Positions 26,249 to 35,119 of a stretch of DNA of 57,704 nt are shown one piece after another; the first letter of the stretch is position 1; each line of letters opens with the position of its first letter. This DNA comes from an uncultured Clostridia bacterium. Lineage in GTDB: Bacteria; Bacillota; Clostridia; Oscillospirales; Ruminococcaceae. A model generated the notes under the pieces. It saw only the letters and a program-made list of their open reading frames with translations. It made no database searches and was not told the origin of the DNA. Position numbers and translations under genes: made by a program. Where the stretch lies: positions 1-57,704 of the forward strand of contig CAMELR010000016.1 in the NCBI GenBank assembly GCA_945923775.1, given 5' to 3'.

Positions 26249-27109
26249 ATGGATCTGAAACAACTGCGTTATTTCACGACTGTTGCCGAAGAGGGCACCA
26301 TAAGCGCCGCCGCGAAGAAGCTTTTTATGTCGCAGCCGCCGCTGAGCACTCAGATGAAGCTGCTGGAGCAGGAGCTGGGCTGTTCGCTGTTCGAGCGGGG
26401 GCAGAAGCATATCCGCCTGACCGAAACCGGAAGACTCCTTTACGACCGCGCACAGATGCTCCTGCGCATGGAAGCGTCAATGCGGCAGGACGTGGAAGCG
26501 TGCGCCCGAACCGAGAAAGATACGATACGAATAGGGGTAGTTTCGTCGGTGATATGTACCCGTGCGGGGGAGTGGATATCGGATTTTCTGAAGAAGAACG
26601 ACGGCGTTACCATCGAGATAACGGAGAGCAACACATATTCGCTGATCGAGAAGCTGCGGACAGATCAGATACACGCGGCGCTTGTAAGAACACCGTTCCC
26701 TGAGAACGAGTTCAGGGTACACAGCCTGGCGCATGAAAAGATGATAGCGGTAGGCGCAAAGCGAAGACTCCCGGACATGGTAACAATGAATATTCTTTCA
26801 CATTACCCCCTGATTCTATACCGCCGCTGGGAGCCGATAATAAAGGAGGCGTTCCAGAAAAACAGCCTGGAGCCGCGCTGCGTCTGCATATGCGACGACG
26901 CCAGAACAGCGGTCGATCTCGCGGAACGCGCGGTCGGTATCTCGCTGGTTCCTGGTTCGGCGGCGGGGCTTCTGCATTCCGAAAAGGCGGAGTTCCATTC
27001 GATAGCCGACTGCCCTATAGAAACGGAGATCGTGCTTATTTACAAGGAGAACGCGTATTTCCCGGAAAGCGTGAAGAAATTCACTGATTACCTTTTAGCA
27101 ATTAAATAA
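26249..27109 (+). CDS. LysR family transcriptional regulator
   Basis: A 286-residue regulator. The N-terminal winged helix-turn-helix (MDLKQLRYFTTVAEEGTISA, then AAKKLFMSQPPLSTQMKLLE) is followed by the substrate-binding domain from about residue 90, with IRIGVVSSV opening the first lobe. ATG 26249 is chosen because GGAGG (26239-26243) lies 5 bases before it; the in-frame ATG 26237 would overlap that site. It is divergent from the heterodimeric exporter and likely controls it. The effector is unknown; the binding lobe most resembles the general CynR/CatR-type group. Confidence 0.9.
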   Translation: MDLKQLRYFTTVAEEGTISAAAKKLFMSQPPLSTQMKLLEQELGCSLFERGQKHIRLTETGRLLYDRAQMLLRMEASMRQDVEACARTEKDTIRIGVVSSVICTRAGEWISDFLKKNDGVTIEITESNTYSLIEKLRTDQIHAALVRTPFPENEFRVHSLAHEKMIAVGAKRRLPDMVTMNILSHYPLILYRRWEPIIKEAFQKNSLEPRCVCICDDARTAVDLAERAVGISLVPGSAAGLLHSEKAEFHSIADCPIETEIVLIYKENAYFPESVKKFTDYLLAIK

Positions 27110-27110
27110 A

Positions 27111-27141
27111 AAAGCACGTCCGTGGGTGGACGTGCTTTTTG
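27111..27141. terminator. Bidirectional terminator between lysR and GH5
   Basis: A 9-bp core stem AGCACGTCC (27113-27121) / GGACGTGCT (27128-27136), flanked by A5 on the left and T5 on the right, so it works in both directions. Confidence 0.9.
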
Positions 27142-27148
27142 TTGTAGA

Positions 27149-28954
27149 TCACGGTTCGTGAACCGTGAATGTTATCGAGATGTTGGAAACGGAGGTCTTA
27201 TCGCTGATGTCCATTATCTGGGCGGAGCAGTCGGTAAAGTCTCCGTCGGGAGTGCGCGCTTCCTTGGGCAGGTCGTTTACCCATGCGTTGTAGAGGTTTA
27301 CACGCGTGCAGTGCTTGTCGTCGGAGGTTGTGAACTCCTTGCCGTTGAGCTGATACGGCGAGTTGTTGATGAGAATTTTGTCAATGCTTATCGTGTATCC
27401 GGGGAACAGATCCTCGCCGTTGGAGATTCCCAGCGCCGAGAACGCAACTCCCTTTGCTGCGCCGCATTCCGTAAAATCAAGGCTGACCGTGTAGGTTCCT
27501 GCGCCGGTGATTATTACGTTCTTGTCCTTGATACCCTTGGTCTTGTTGGTCGGGTCGTAGGTGTCGCCAACGCTGTAGGACTTGGTGTAATCCGCGCTCT
27601 GGTACATTATCCAGGCGACAGCCGCATCATCGGAGGGTGCTATCTCAACATCTGCGAGGGCGTTCTCCTCTGCGGCCTTGCGGGTGGATTCGATCTTTTC
27701 CTTAGCAGCCGCCTTGATTTCCTCTGTTGACTTTCCGGTTTCGTTTGCGACCGCTCTGGAGCTGAACAGCTCTGCAAGGGTCTCGTCGGAGAGCGTGTTT
27801 GTTATGCGCTTGTAGAAGTTGCTGCAATCCCACAGAACAGGGCAGTAGTCGTAGAGGTCGCAGTTGTCGAGGAGGTTGTCGTAGAACTTGTCGGTATCCT
27901 GCTTGATTCCACCGTTTTTGAGCATTACCGCATACTCGCCGATAACAACGCCGTAGCCCTGCTCGGAGAATTTGCTGAGCTTCTCAAAAAGCCCGTTCTG
28001 CTCGTCGTAGTCCTGCGGGGAGCCCCACTGGGTAACTCCATCGGTGCCGCAGTAATCCCAGGGAGTGTAGTAGTGCACGGAAAGAAGCAGCTTGCTGTCC
28101 GCTGTGTCCTCCGGCATCTGGAAGCGGTCGTCGCAGGTCTTGGTGATATCGGTGTTGTAGCCCGCGATAAGCAGGAAGCGGTCTGCGTTCCTGCCGCCGA
28201 GGGAGCGAATCAGCTTTACAAACTCGCTGTTTATCTCGTTGGTGGTCTCGTAGCATTCCTTCTCGCTAAGAACTCCGCGGGAGCCGGTTATTTCCTTGTC
28301 GTTGAGCCTGTCGCCAAGCTCTTCGTTGGCGGATTCGAATATCAGCTTGTAGGAGCGGTCGGCGAAATGCTCGCCAATCTGCGTCCACATTGCCTTGTAC
28401 ATTTCCATCGCCTTGTCGCGGGTCTCCTGCTCTGCGGAGCCGAACATACCCCACCAGCCGCCGTCCCAGTGGTCGTTTATTATGACGTACATATCAGCGT
28501 CGAGCGCCCATGTCACCACTTCGTCAACCCTGTCCATCAGAGCGGAATCTATGGTATAGTCGCCGCTCTCGTAGTTCATGCCGTTAGTCCACGCAATAGG
28601 GATACGTATAGTGTCGAATCCGGCGGCTTTCATTCCCTGGATCATCTCCTGAGTAGTCCAGGGCTGACCCCACACTATCTCGCCGGAGGTAGCGCTGGAG
28701 CCGTTGATATAAGCCTGGTGGTTGTACGCCTCCAGGGTATTGCCGAGGTTGATTCCGTTGCCCATTGCACGAATGACCTCAAGAGACGTCATATTGTTTT
28801 CCTCTGTATCGGCAGAGCTTCCGGGAGCTTCAGCGGTCGCGGCTTCGGAAGTTCCTCCCTCGTTAGAAGCGGTTTTGCCGGAGCAGCCGGTCAGTGCCAG
28901 CATGGCTGAAAGCACGGCGGAAAGTCCGGCTTTTAGAATAAAATTGATTTCCAT
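27149..28954 (-). CDS. GH5 family lipoprotein (endoglucanase-like, with C-terminal beta-sandwich module)
   Basis: A 601-residue protein. A lipoprotein signal ends in LALTGC with C24 as the lipid site, followed by a Ser/Ala/Glu linker to about 55. The GH5 catalytic barrel runs to about 410, with GNGINLGNTLEAYN at its start (subfamily 4-like), the acid/base E211 in ESANE and the nucleophile E340 in VIGEYAV. A helical charged stretch (about 410-450) leads to a beta-rich C-terminal domain (about 455-601) that looks like a carbohydrate-binding module. It probably cuts beta-glucan, cellulose or xyloglucan at the cell surface. No dockerin is present, so it is membrane-tethered rather than cellulosomal. 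GGAGGTAAC precedes the ATG. Confidence 0.88.
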   Translation of the reverse strand: MEINFILKAGLSAVLSAMLALTGCSGKTASNEGGTSEAATAEAPGSSADTEENNMTSLEVIRAMGNGINLGNTLEAYNHQAYINGSSATSGEIVWGQPWTTQEMIQGMKAAGFDTIRIPIAWTNGMNYESGDYTIDSALMDRVDEVVTWALDADMYVIINDHWDGGWWGMFGSAEQETRDKAMEMYKAMWTQIGEHFADRSYKLIFESANEELGDRLNDKEITGSRGVLSEKECYETTNEINSEFVKLIRSLGGRNADRFLLIAGYNTDITKTCDDRFQMPEDTADSKLLLSVHYYTPWDYCGTDGVTQWGSPQDYDEQNGLFEKLSKFSEQGYGVVIGEYAVMLKNGGIKQDTDKFYDNLLDNCDLYDYCPVLWDCSNFYKRITNTLSDETLAELFSSRAVANETGKSTEEIKAAAKEKIESTRKAAEENALADVEIAPSDDAAVAWIMYQSADYTKSYSVGDTYDPTNKTKGIKDKNVIITGAGTYTVSLDFTECGAAKGVAFSALGISNGEDLFPGYTISIDKILINNSPYQLNGKEFTTSDDKHCTRVNLYNAWVNDLPKEARTPDGDFTDCSAQIMDISDKTSVSNISITFTVHEP

Positions 28955-28971
28955 TTTGTTACCTCCATCTA

Positions 28972-28988
28972 GGCATGAAAAACATGCC
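28972..28988 (-). other. Small hairpin next to the GH5 ribosome site
   Basis: GGCATG / CATGCC (28972-28977, 28983-28988) with a five-base loop falls in the predicted leader, 6 bases before the GH5 Shine-Dalgarno site. It could modulate translation or mRNA stability; no family is recognised. Confidence 0.35.
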
Positions 28989-29006
28989 GAAAACGATTAC
29001 ATTAAT

Positions 29007-29035
29007 ATCATATCACAAAACGTCCATAAATTCAA
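29007..29035 (-). promoter_or_regulatory. Sigma-A promoter for the GH5 lipoprotein
   Basis: On the minus strand TTGAAT (29030-29035), a 17-base spacer and TATGAT (29007-29012). A GTCCA...TGGAC inverted repeat (29022-29026, 29043-29047) brackets the -35 and could be an operator. Confidence 0.7.
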
Positions 29036-29131
29036 GTACTTTGTGGACATCTTTTAGCACAATCGACCATAAGAGAATATAATTATACGATTCGGGCAAA
29101 TTAGGCGACTAATGAAGAAAAATAACAGGTA

Positions 29132-29160
29132 TTGATTTTTTAGGAGAATTGATATATAAT
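29132..29160 (+). promoter_or_regulatory. Sigma-A promoter for the hybrid histidine kinase operon
   Basis: TTGATT (29132-29137), a 17-base spacer and perfect TATAAT (29155-29160), 26 bases before the chosen start. Confidence 0.75.
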
Positions 29161-29186
29161 TATAAGGATAAAGGTCGGTGAAAGAA

Positions 29187-31418
29187 ATGAAAAATTCCAT
29201 GGCGTACCGCACGGAGATCCAGGAGGAGCTTCGCGAGACCGCCCCCGAATACGGAAAATGGCGGCGCAGGTTATTTATAATGAACTGTGTTATTGCAACC
29301 GGAGTGTTCCTTCTTGAGATAGGCGTAAACATTATACTTTTTGTGCAGGGGAAGGTCAATCCGGATATAGTATACCACCTGATGAGGTATCTTGTGGTGC
29401 CCTCGGGGCTGGTGTTCCTTGCAGTGCTGTTCGACGGAATCATGATGCGGTGCTTCCCGGACAGGGACTGGCTGCTGAATTACATAATGGTGCTGACCGT
29501 CGTGTTTATGTGCACGGTCGTGGCTGTGACACATTACGTATTTCCGATAACCATGACCGCCTTCGTAATTCCCGTGCTGATGTCCGTGGTGTTCGGGAAC
29601 AATCGTATGACTACAGTGACCGCAGCAAGCTGCAGCGTTTGCGTAATACTGACGGGAATCTGGCGCAATATCGACGGCACAGATACTGACAGGTATTACG
29701 TTGTGCAGGAGGTCGTGATCTCCCTCGGAATACTATTTATGTCGCTTATCGTTGCGAGAATTGTAATCTCTCTGATGGCAGAGCAGAATCTCCGTCTGCT
29801 GGACGCACTCCGCAAAGAGAAGCGCTCCCAGCAGGAAGCCGAAGCGGCAAACATGGCGAAAAGCTCGTTCCTTGCAAATATGTCGCACGAGATACGCACG
29901 CCTATAAACGCGATACTCGGAATGAACGAGATGATACTCCGCGAGGAGAAGGATCCTGAGATACGCGGCTACGCCGGGAACATTCAGGCGTCGGGTAACT
30001 CGCTGCTGTCGATAGTCAGCGACGTGCTCGATATTTCAAAGATCGAGTCCGGCAAGCTTGAGATAATTCCGGTGGATTACGAGGTAAACTCGCTGATAAG
30101 CGACTGCTGCAACATGGCTGCGGGCCGCGCGAAGGCAAAGGAACTGGAACTGCTGGTCGAGTGCGCGGATAACGTCCCGATGAAGCTCTGCGGCGATGAA
30201 ACGCATATCCGTCAGATAATCGTGAACCTGCTCACGAACGCGGTAAAATACACCGCAAAGGGCACAGTAAAGCTGATAGTCGGCGGAAACTTTACCGACG
30301 GGGGATTCATGCTGAAAGTGGAGGTCAGCGATACCGGAATCGGCATTGCCGAGGAGAATCTTCCGCAGCTATTCACGCAGTTCCAGCGGTTCGACCTCCA
30401 GCGCAACCGGAATATCGAGGGCACCGGGCTGGGTCTGTCGATAGTCAAGCGGCTTTGTGACCTGATGAGCGGAACGATTACCGCGAGAAGCGTCCTGGGG
30501 AGCGGCAGTACGTTCACGGTCGAGCTGCCCCAGAAGGTCGTTGACAGCACCCCCTGCGGCGGAGTGAACCTGAATTATTCCGCGGGCGCGGAGCACGAAT
30601 ATCATCACAGCTTTGAAGCGCCGGAAGCAAAGATACTTGCGGTGGACGACCTCCCGGTAAACCTGCTCGTAATAGTGAACCTGCTCAAGGAGACCCGTAT
30701 TAAAATCGACACCGCCGGAAGCGGCAGGGAGTGTCTTGATAAATGCTCCCAGCAGAAATACGACCTGATACTGATGGATCACATGATGCCCGAAATGGAC
30801 GGCGTGCAGACGTTTGAAAAGCTCCACGGCGACAAGACCTCGCCAAACTGCGAAACTCCGGTGATAATGCTGACGGCTAACGCCCTCGCTGGAATGCGGG
30901 AGCAGTACATGGACGTAGGATTTGCGGATTACGTTTCCAAGCCGGTTCGCGGGGCAAAGCTCGAGGAAGCGATACGCCGGAATCTGCCGGAGTCCCTGAT
31001 CAAACCTGCGTCGCCGGAACCCACTGCCGAAGCGGTCAGCACGGAGCCGTCCGGATTCGCCGACCTTTGCAGCGCAGTCCCGGAGCTGAACGTCAATGCG
31101 GCGTTGCAGTACTGCTGCGGCAGCGCGGAGCTGCTTAATGACCTGCTTCATGACTTCACGGAAAACGATCACCTGAGCGACCTGAAAACCGCGTATGACG
31201 AAAAGCGCTGGGAGGACTACCGCAGACATGCTCACTCGCTGAAAAGCACGTCGCTGATGATAGGGCTTACCGGACTTTCAGAGCGCGCGAGGGCTTCCGA
31301 ATTTGCGCTGAAGAGCGGCTGCACCGAGTTCGCGGAGATCAATCATGATTCGCTGATCGAGGAATACAGCGCACTCCTTGGAAAAATCAAAGACTACTTG
31401 AAAGATAAGAGTGAATAA
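29187..31418 (+). CDS. Hybrid sensor histidine kinase (6TM-HisKA-HATPase-REC-Hpt)
   Basis: A 743-residue membrane protein. About six hydrophobic helices (28-200) form an uncharacterised sensor. Then comes HisKA with the phosphoacceptor H234 in NMSHEIRTP, HATPase with DTGIGI near 382 and GTGLGLSIV near 412, and a receiver with phosphoacceptor D531 in [11 protein letters not shown] and conserved K585. A C-terminal Hpt domain has H683 in HSLKS. All elements of a full phosphorelay are in one chain, but no separate DNA-binding output is adjacent. ATG 29187 is preferred (GGTG 6 bases upstream) over GTG 29178. It is divergent from the GH5 lipoprotein and followed by a SPOUT methylase and an AraC regulator. 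Confidence 0.92.
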   Translation: MKNSMAYRTEIQEELRETAPEYGKWRRRLFIMNCVIATGVFLLEIGVNIILFVQGKVNPDIVYHLMRYLVVPSGLVFLAVLFDGIMMRCFPDRDWLLNYIMVLTVVFMCTVVAVTHYVFPITMTAFVIPVLMSVVFGNNRMTTVTAASCSVCVILTGIWRNIDGTDTDRYYVVQEVVISLGILFMSLIVARIVISLMAEQNLRLLDALRKEKRSQQEAEAANMAKSSFLANMSHEIRTPINAILGMNEMILREEKDPEIRGYAGNIQASGNSLLSIVSDVLDISKIESGKLEIIPVDYEVNSLISDCCNMAAGRAKAKELELLVECADNVPMKLCGDETHIRQIIVNLLTNAVKYTAKGTVKLIVGGNFTDGGFMLKVEVSDTGIGIAEENLPQLFTQFQRFDLQRNRNIEGTGLGLSIVKRLCDLMSGTITARSVLGSGSTFTVELPQKVVDSTPCGGVNLNYSAGAEHEYHHSFEAPEAKILAVDDLPVNLLVIVNLLKETRIKIDTAGSGRECLDKCSQQKYDLILMDHMMPEMDGVQTFEKLHGDKTSPNCETPVIMLTANALAGMREQYMDVGFADYVSKPVRGAKLEEAIRRNLPESLIKPASPEPTAEAVSTEPSGFADLCSAVPELNVNAALQYCCGSAELLNDLLHDFTENDHLSDLKTAYDEKRWEDYRRHAHSLKSTSLMIGLTGLSERARASEFALKSGCTEFAEINHDSLIEEYSALLGKIKDYLKDKSE

Positions 31419-31419
31419 A

Positions 31420-32253
31420 ATGCCACAATTTATTGAAATAACCTCCCTGGATCATCCGGGCTGCGAGGTCTACACGAAACTTACCGAAGCGCAGCTCCGC
31501 AACCGCCTGGAGCCGGAAAAGGGAATATTCATAGCTGAAAGCCCGAAGGTAATACAGCTTGCGCTTGAGCGCGGATACGAGCTGATATCCATGCTGACCG
31601 AGAGGCGCTGCCTTGACGGCGTTGCCGGCGACCTTATAAGGAACTGCGGCGATATCCCGGTTTACCTGGCTGAGCCGGAGATACTCTCGAGCATGACGGG
31701 CTACAAGCTGAACCGCGGCGTGCTCTGTGCCGTGCGGCGTCCGAAGCCGAAATCCGCAGAGGAGATTTGCAGGAACGCCCACCGCATAGCGGTGCTTGAA
31801 AATATCGTCGACACAACGAACATCGGAGCGGTGTTCCGCTCAGCGGCGGCGCTTGGAATCGACGCGGTGCTCGTAACGCCTTCCTGCTGCGATCCGCTGC
31901 TTAGAAGAGCAGTGCGCGTCAGCATGGGGACGGTGCTTGTGGTTCCCTGGGCGCAGATCGGCGAGGAGCCGGAGGACTGGCCGGAGAAGGGGCTGTCGCT
32001 GCTGAATTCCTGGGGATTCAAAACGGCTGCAATGGCGCTCAGCGACAGGTCCGTGAGCATAGACGACCCCGCCCTCGCCGCTGAGGAAAAGCTTGCAATC
32101 GTGCTTGGAACCGAGGGCGACGGACTTTCGAAAGACACGATAGCCCGCTGCGATTATACCGTGAAGATCCCGATGTCGAACGGGGTCGATTCCCTGAATG
32201 TAGCTGCGGCGGGAGCCGTAGCATTCTGGCAGCTCAAATGGCGCGGGGAGTGA
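31420..32253 (+). CDS. TrmH/SpoU family rRNA or tRNA 2'-O-methyltransferase
   Basis: A 277-residue SPOUT enzyme. The N-terminal substrate-binding part contains GIFIAESPKVIQLAL, and the C-terminal trefoil knot holds motif 1 NIGAVFRSA, motif 2 LGTEGDGL and motif 3 (IPMSNGVDSLNVAAAGAVAF). It methylates a ribose of rRNA or tRNA; the target cannot be told from sequence. ATG 31420 lies 1 base past the kinase stop; GTG 31411, overlapping the kinase end, is an alternative. It is probably cotranscribed with the kinase, a grouping that looks incidental. Confidence 0.9.
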   Translation: MPQFIEITSLDHPGCEVYTKLTEAQLRNRLEPEKGIFIAESPKVIQLALERGYELISMLTERRCLDGVAGDLIRNCGDIPVYLAEPEILSSMTGYKLNRGVLCAVRRPKPKSAEEICRNAHRIAVLENIVDTTNIGAVFRSAAALGIDAVLVTPSCCDPLLRRAVRVSMGTVLVVPWAQIGEEPEDWPEKGLSLLNSWGFKTAAMALSDRSVSIDDPALAAEEKLAIVLGTEGDGLSKDTIARCDYTVKIPMSNGVDSLNVAAAGAVAFWQLKWRGE

Positions 32254-32258
32254 TCTGA

Positions 32259-33131
32259 ATGCCTTTTCTCTACGAGCATGGCGACATGCTGAATCGCCCG
32301 ATAGAGTGCTTCTATTTTGACACGAACTCGAAGTATTTCCCGGTGCATGCTCACTGGCACTTCTATATGGAGTTGATCTATATGTACGATGGAAAGGTCG
32401 AAGCTTCCAGTGCGGGTGAAAAATACATCGTTGAAAAGGGCGACATGATGCTGTTCCACCCGAAGGCGGTGCATTCTATTTCGTACTGCCCGGGTTCGCC
32501 GGAGGCGCGGTACGCAGTCATCAAGCTTGATATCAGCCGCATGAGCCTTACGCCAAGCTACGCGCCGAAGCTCAGAAGTATTTTCCTGAGCGCCGAAAAG
32601 AAGAACATGACCCCATTCTTTGCGGCTTCCCAGACTGAGAAAATGCGTGCCGGCGAGGTAATTACCCGATGCATTGAGGAAATGAGAAGGCAGAGATACG
32701 GCTTTGATCTCGTGATACGCTCCGAGCTGTATGGGCTGCTGATAAATATTCTGCGCTGCTGGCAGGATCAGGGATTTTCAGTCGACAGCGAGGCGTATTC
32801 CGAGGACTCCCGCTACGACATTTATAACATTACTGAGTTCATCGACGAGCGGCTGTCGTCCGGCGTGCAGGTAAGCGAGGTCGCGGAGCGCTGCGGCATG
32901 AGCTATTCCTATTTTGCGAAGAAGTTCCTTGCGGTCTACGGAAAGACCTGCAAGGAATACATCGAGGAAATGCGTATTATCAAAGCTGAGGAATTCCTGG
33001 TTTTCACGGATTTTGATTTGCAGAAGATCAGCAGCGAAACGGGATTTTCCGACTGCTCGCACATGATAAAGAGCTTCAAGAAGCTGCGTGGAATAACTCC
33101 GAAGCAGTACCGCATGAAGCTCGCCGAATAA
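32259..33131 (+). CDS. AraC family transcriptional regulator with cupin sensor
   Basis: A 290-residue regulator. The N-terminal cupin-like domain (HAHWHFYMELIYM, then GDMMLFHPKAVHS) senses a ligand. The C-terminal pair of helix-turn-helix motifs starts near residue 190 (VSEVAERCGMSYSYFAKKF) and ends with the AraC hallmark FSDCSHMIKSFKKLRGITPKQYR (about 260-284). Such AraC proteins commonly control sugar or glycoside genes. It starts 5 bases after the methylase and lies tail-to-tail with the GH26 mannanase, between two GH5 genes, so a role in polysaccharide use is plausible but not shown. Confidence 0.9.
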   Translation: MPFLYEHGDMLNRPIECFYFDTNSKYFPVHAHWHFYMELIYMYDGKVEASSAGEKYIVEKGDMMLFHPKAVHSISYCPGSPEARYAVIKLDISRMSLTPSYAPKLRSIFLSAEKKNMTPFFAASQTEKMRAGEVITRCIEEMRRQRYGFDLVIRSELYGLLINILRCWQDQGFSVDSEAYSEDSRYDIYNITEFIDERLSSGVQVSEVAERCGMSYSYFAKKFLAVYGKTCKEYIEEMRIIKAEEFLVFTDFDLQKISSETGFSDCSHMIKSFKKLRGITPKQYRMKLAE

Positions 33132-33135
33132 AACG

Positions 33136-33160
33136 ACCCCGCACCGGAATAGTGCGGGGT
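33136..33160. terminator. Terminator between convergent araC-type and GH26 genes
   Basis: A 9-bp stem ACCCCGCAC / GTGCGGGGT (33136-33144, 33152-33160) is followed on the plus strand by AAATTTATAG and on the minus strand by CGTTTTA. Confidence 0.75.
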
Positions 33161-33164
33161 AAAT

Positions 33165-34130
33165 TTATAGTCTGCATTCGTAGAGCTTAGGAAGCTTGTC
33201 TAGTGTCACTGCGTTTTCGCAGGAGTAAGCCCGGCGCAGTTCATCATACGAGGTGAACTTTTCTGAGGTAGTGAAACCGCCCGACCAGGTCATGAACCAG
33301 CTCCAGGGTACATGGTGTTCTATGAGCGCCGGAACGTCCGGAATAGTGCCGATCTCTGCGACTGCCGCGAGTTTTTCCGTGGAAATACTGCCGCTGATCT
33401 CAGCGTATTCCCGGGCAAGGTCTGTGTGCTCGTGAGCCGGGGGATAGAGGTCACGGGAGATGATATCAACAACATCGTCGCCGGGGTAGTTTTCTATTTT
33501 CGGGGAATTCTGCACCCAGATGAGGTTGTCGAGGCGGTGGCGTTCCGTGAAGCGCTCGAACATCATGTGGTAGAGCTTTTTGCAAGGCTCCGCGCCATCG
33601 CGACCCCACCAGAACCAGTTGCCCTCAGCCTCGTGGAAGGGTCTCCAGAGTATCGGGATATGCTCGTCGCTGAAAGGCCGCAGAAGTCCCGCCATGTAGT
33701 CGAGGTCGTTCAGAAATGCCGCGTTTTCGGGAGTTCCGGGCTGTGCGGCTCTGGAAGCGCTGAAGTCCGTGTTCTCTGAAAAGAAAGACTTGTCGCGGCC
33801 TCCCAGCGGGGAAAACCAGTGCCACGTGAAGGTAATAAGTCCGCCGAGCCTTGCCCATTCCCAGGCTTTGCGGAGCGTTCCGCGGGCGTTAACGACCTCA
33901 GTCATGCATTCCTCGCCGGAGTCCTCCGGGCGGATATTAGGCGAGTAGCCGAGGAGTTCAAACCCGCAGAGCGCCGGGAGTTTCCCGGTTATGCGGCGGA
34001 TATGCTCCAGCTCGGGCTGCTCCATTGTCTGGGTGTGCTGACCAAGTATCAGCTTGTTTCCGCGGTTTTCCTCGAGGTAATCGAGTACGCGCTGAACTTC
34101 CGGCTGCGCATTCGAATTGACGGCTTTCAT
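33165..34130 (-). CDS. GH26 beta-mannanase, cytoplasmic (no signal peptide)
   Basis: A 321-residue GH26 glycoside hydrolase. The barrel begins NKLILGQHTQTM; the acid/base glutamate is in WRPFHEAEGNWFWWG and the nucleophile in AVAEIGT. The conserved tryptophan run ITFTWHWFSPLGG is present. The N-terminus (MKAVNSNAQPEV) is hydrophilic, so the enzyme should stay in the cytoplasm and act on imported manno-oligosaccharides. The ATG overlaps the stop of tcdA (TAATG), with GAGGAG inside the tcdA end, so translation is coupled. A longer frame reaches into tcdA but has no start evidence. Confidence 0.9.
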   Translation of the reverse strand: MKAVNSNAQPEVQRVLDYLEENRGNKLILGQHTQTMEQPELEHIRRITGKLPALCGFELLGYSPNIRPEDSGEECMTEVVNARGTLRKAWEWARLGGLITFTWHWFSPLGGRDKSFFSENTDFSASRAAQPGTPENAAFLNDLDYMAGLLRPFSDEHIPILWRPFHEAEGNWFWWGRDGAEPCKKLYHMMFERFTERHRLDNLIWVQNSPKIENYPGDDVVDIISRDLYPPAHEHTDLAREYAEISGSISTEKLAAVAEIGTIPDVPALIEHHVPWSWFMTWSGGFTTSEKFTSYDELRRAYSCENAVTLDKLPKLYECRL

Positions 34131-34897
34131 TACTTCACTCCTCTGAATCCGGTGATGTCCTTGATGACCTCTCCGGCGATGATAAGTCCCACAACGGAGG
34201 GTACGAACGCGTTGCTTCCGGGCACCTGGTTGCGGTGGGTGCATTTTCTCTTTGTTCCGGGAGGGCAGACGCAGTGCTGCTTGCAGCTTATCGCCATATC
34301 GTCGACCGGGGTGATCGGCTTTTCCTTGGAATACACCACCTTCAGCTTGCGGACTCCGCGCTTTTTCAGCTCGTACCGCATTACCCTGGCAAGCGGGCAG
34401 ACAGACGTGCTGTAGATATCCGCGACTTCAAAACGGGTCGGGTCCACCTTGTTTCCTGCGCCCATCGAGCAGATTATCGGAGTGCGGCACTTCTGCGCGT
34501 TCATTACAAGCTCTATTTTTCCGGTTACGGTGTCGATGGCGTCAACAACGTAGTCGTACTGCGAGAAATCGAACTGATCCGCGGTTTCGGGTGTGTAGAA
34601 AGTCTGCCAACAGTTGACCGTCATGTCGGGGTTTATCTCAAGCAGGCGCTCTTTGGCTACTTCTACCTTATATCTGCCGACGGTTTTTCTGGTGGCGAAT
34701 ATCTGGCGGTTTATATTGGTGAGGCAGACCTTGTCGTCGTCGATGATATCGAGGGTGCCTACGCCGCTTCTTGCGAGGGCTTCAGCGGTGAATCCGCCTA
34801 CGCCGCCTATTCCGAATATTGCCACTCTGGAGCCGGCAAGCTTTTCCATGGCTTCCTTGCCGAATATGAGTTCGGTTCTTGAAAATTGATTCAGCAT
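34130..34897 (-). CDS. tcdA: tRNA threonylcarbamoyladenosine dehydratase
   Basis: A 255-residue E1-like enzyme that cyclises t6A37 of tRNA to ct6A using ATP. The nucleotide motif GIGGVGG is at about 29-35, the segment DDDKVCLTNINRQ follows, and a cysteine block CKQHCVCPPGTKRKC lies near 205-220. SNAFVPSVVGLIIAGEVI ends the fold. It is the first gene of a two-gene unit with the GH26 mannanase. It has its own consensus promoter at 34942-34970. Confidence 0.92.
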   Translation of the reverse strand: MLNQFSRTELIFGKEAMEKLAGSRVAIFGIGGVGGFTAEALARSGVGTLDIIDDDKVCLTNINRQIFATRKTVGRYKVEVAKERLLEINPDMTVNCWQTFYTPETADQFDFSQYDYVVDAIDTVTGKIELVMNAQKCRTPIICSMGAGNKVDPTRFEVADIYSTSVCPLARVMRYELKKRGVRKLKVVYSKEKPITPVDDMAISCKQHCVCPPGTKRKCTHRNQVPGSNAFVPSVVGLIIAGEVIKDITGFRGVK

Positions 34898-34941
34898 TCT
34901 GTGTTCCTGTCCTTTGTCTATTAAACATATGGTTCTGATAT

Positions 34942-34970
34942 ATTATACATTTTCGCTCCGGGATTGTCAA
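34942..34970 (-). promoter_or_regulatory. Consensus sigma-A promoter for tcdA-GH26
   Basis: On the minus strand perfect TTGACA (34965-34970), a 17-base spacer and perfect TATAAT (34942-34947). Confidence 0.9.
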
Positions 34971-35021
34971 TAGCTAATCACGAAAAAATTATACACTATT
35001 GACGAAAATTCGCGAAAGGTA

Positions 35022-35050
35022 TTGAAAAAAAGACGTGCATAGGATATAAT
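35022..35050 (+). promoter_or_regulatory. Sigma-A promoter for hpt-purine permease
   Basis: TTGAAA (35022-35027), a 17-base spacer and TATAAT (35045-35050). It supports the TTG start at 35120 over the ATG at 35060, which would sit only 9 bases past the -10. Confidence 0.8.
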
Positions 35051-35119
35051 AAAATATATATGCCGCAGAAATCAGGCTGCGAAATAAATCCGGTCGGCAG
35101 ACCCAGGGAGGAAAACATC

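Noticed and set aside
33165-34244. Longer GH26 frame extending into tcdA
   Set aside because: The extra N-terminal residues are read from tcdA in another frame, carry no signal peptide, and the coupled ATG at 34130 has a good ribosome site.
35051-35119. Purine riboswitch in front of hpt and the purine permease
   Set aside because: The leader is only about 60 bases, and the conserved purine-aptamer loops could not be found.
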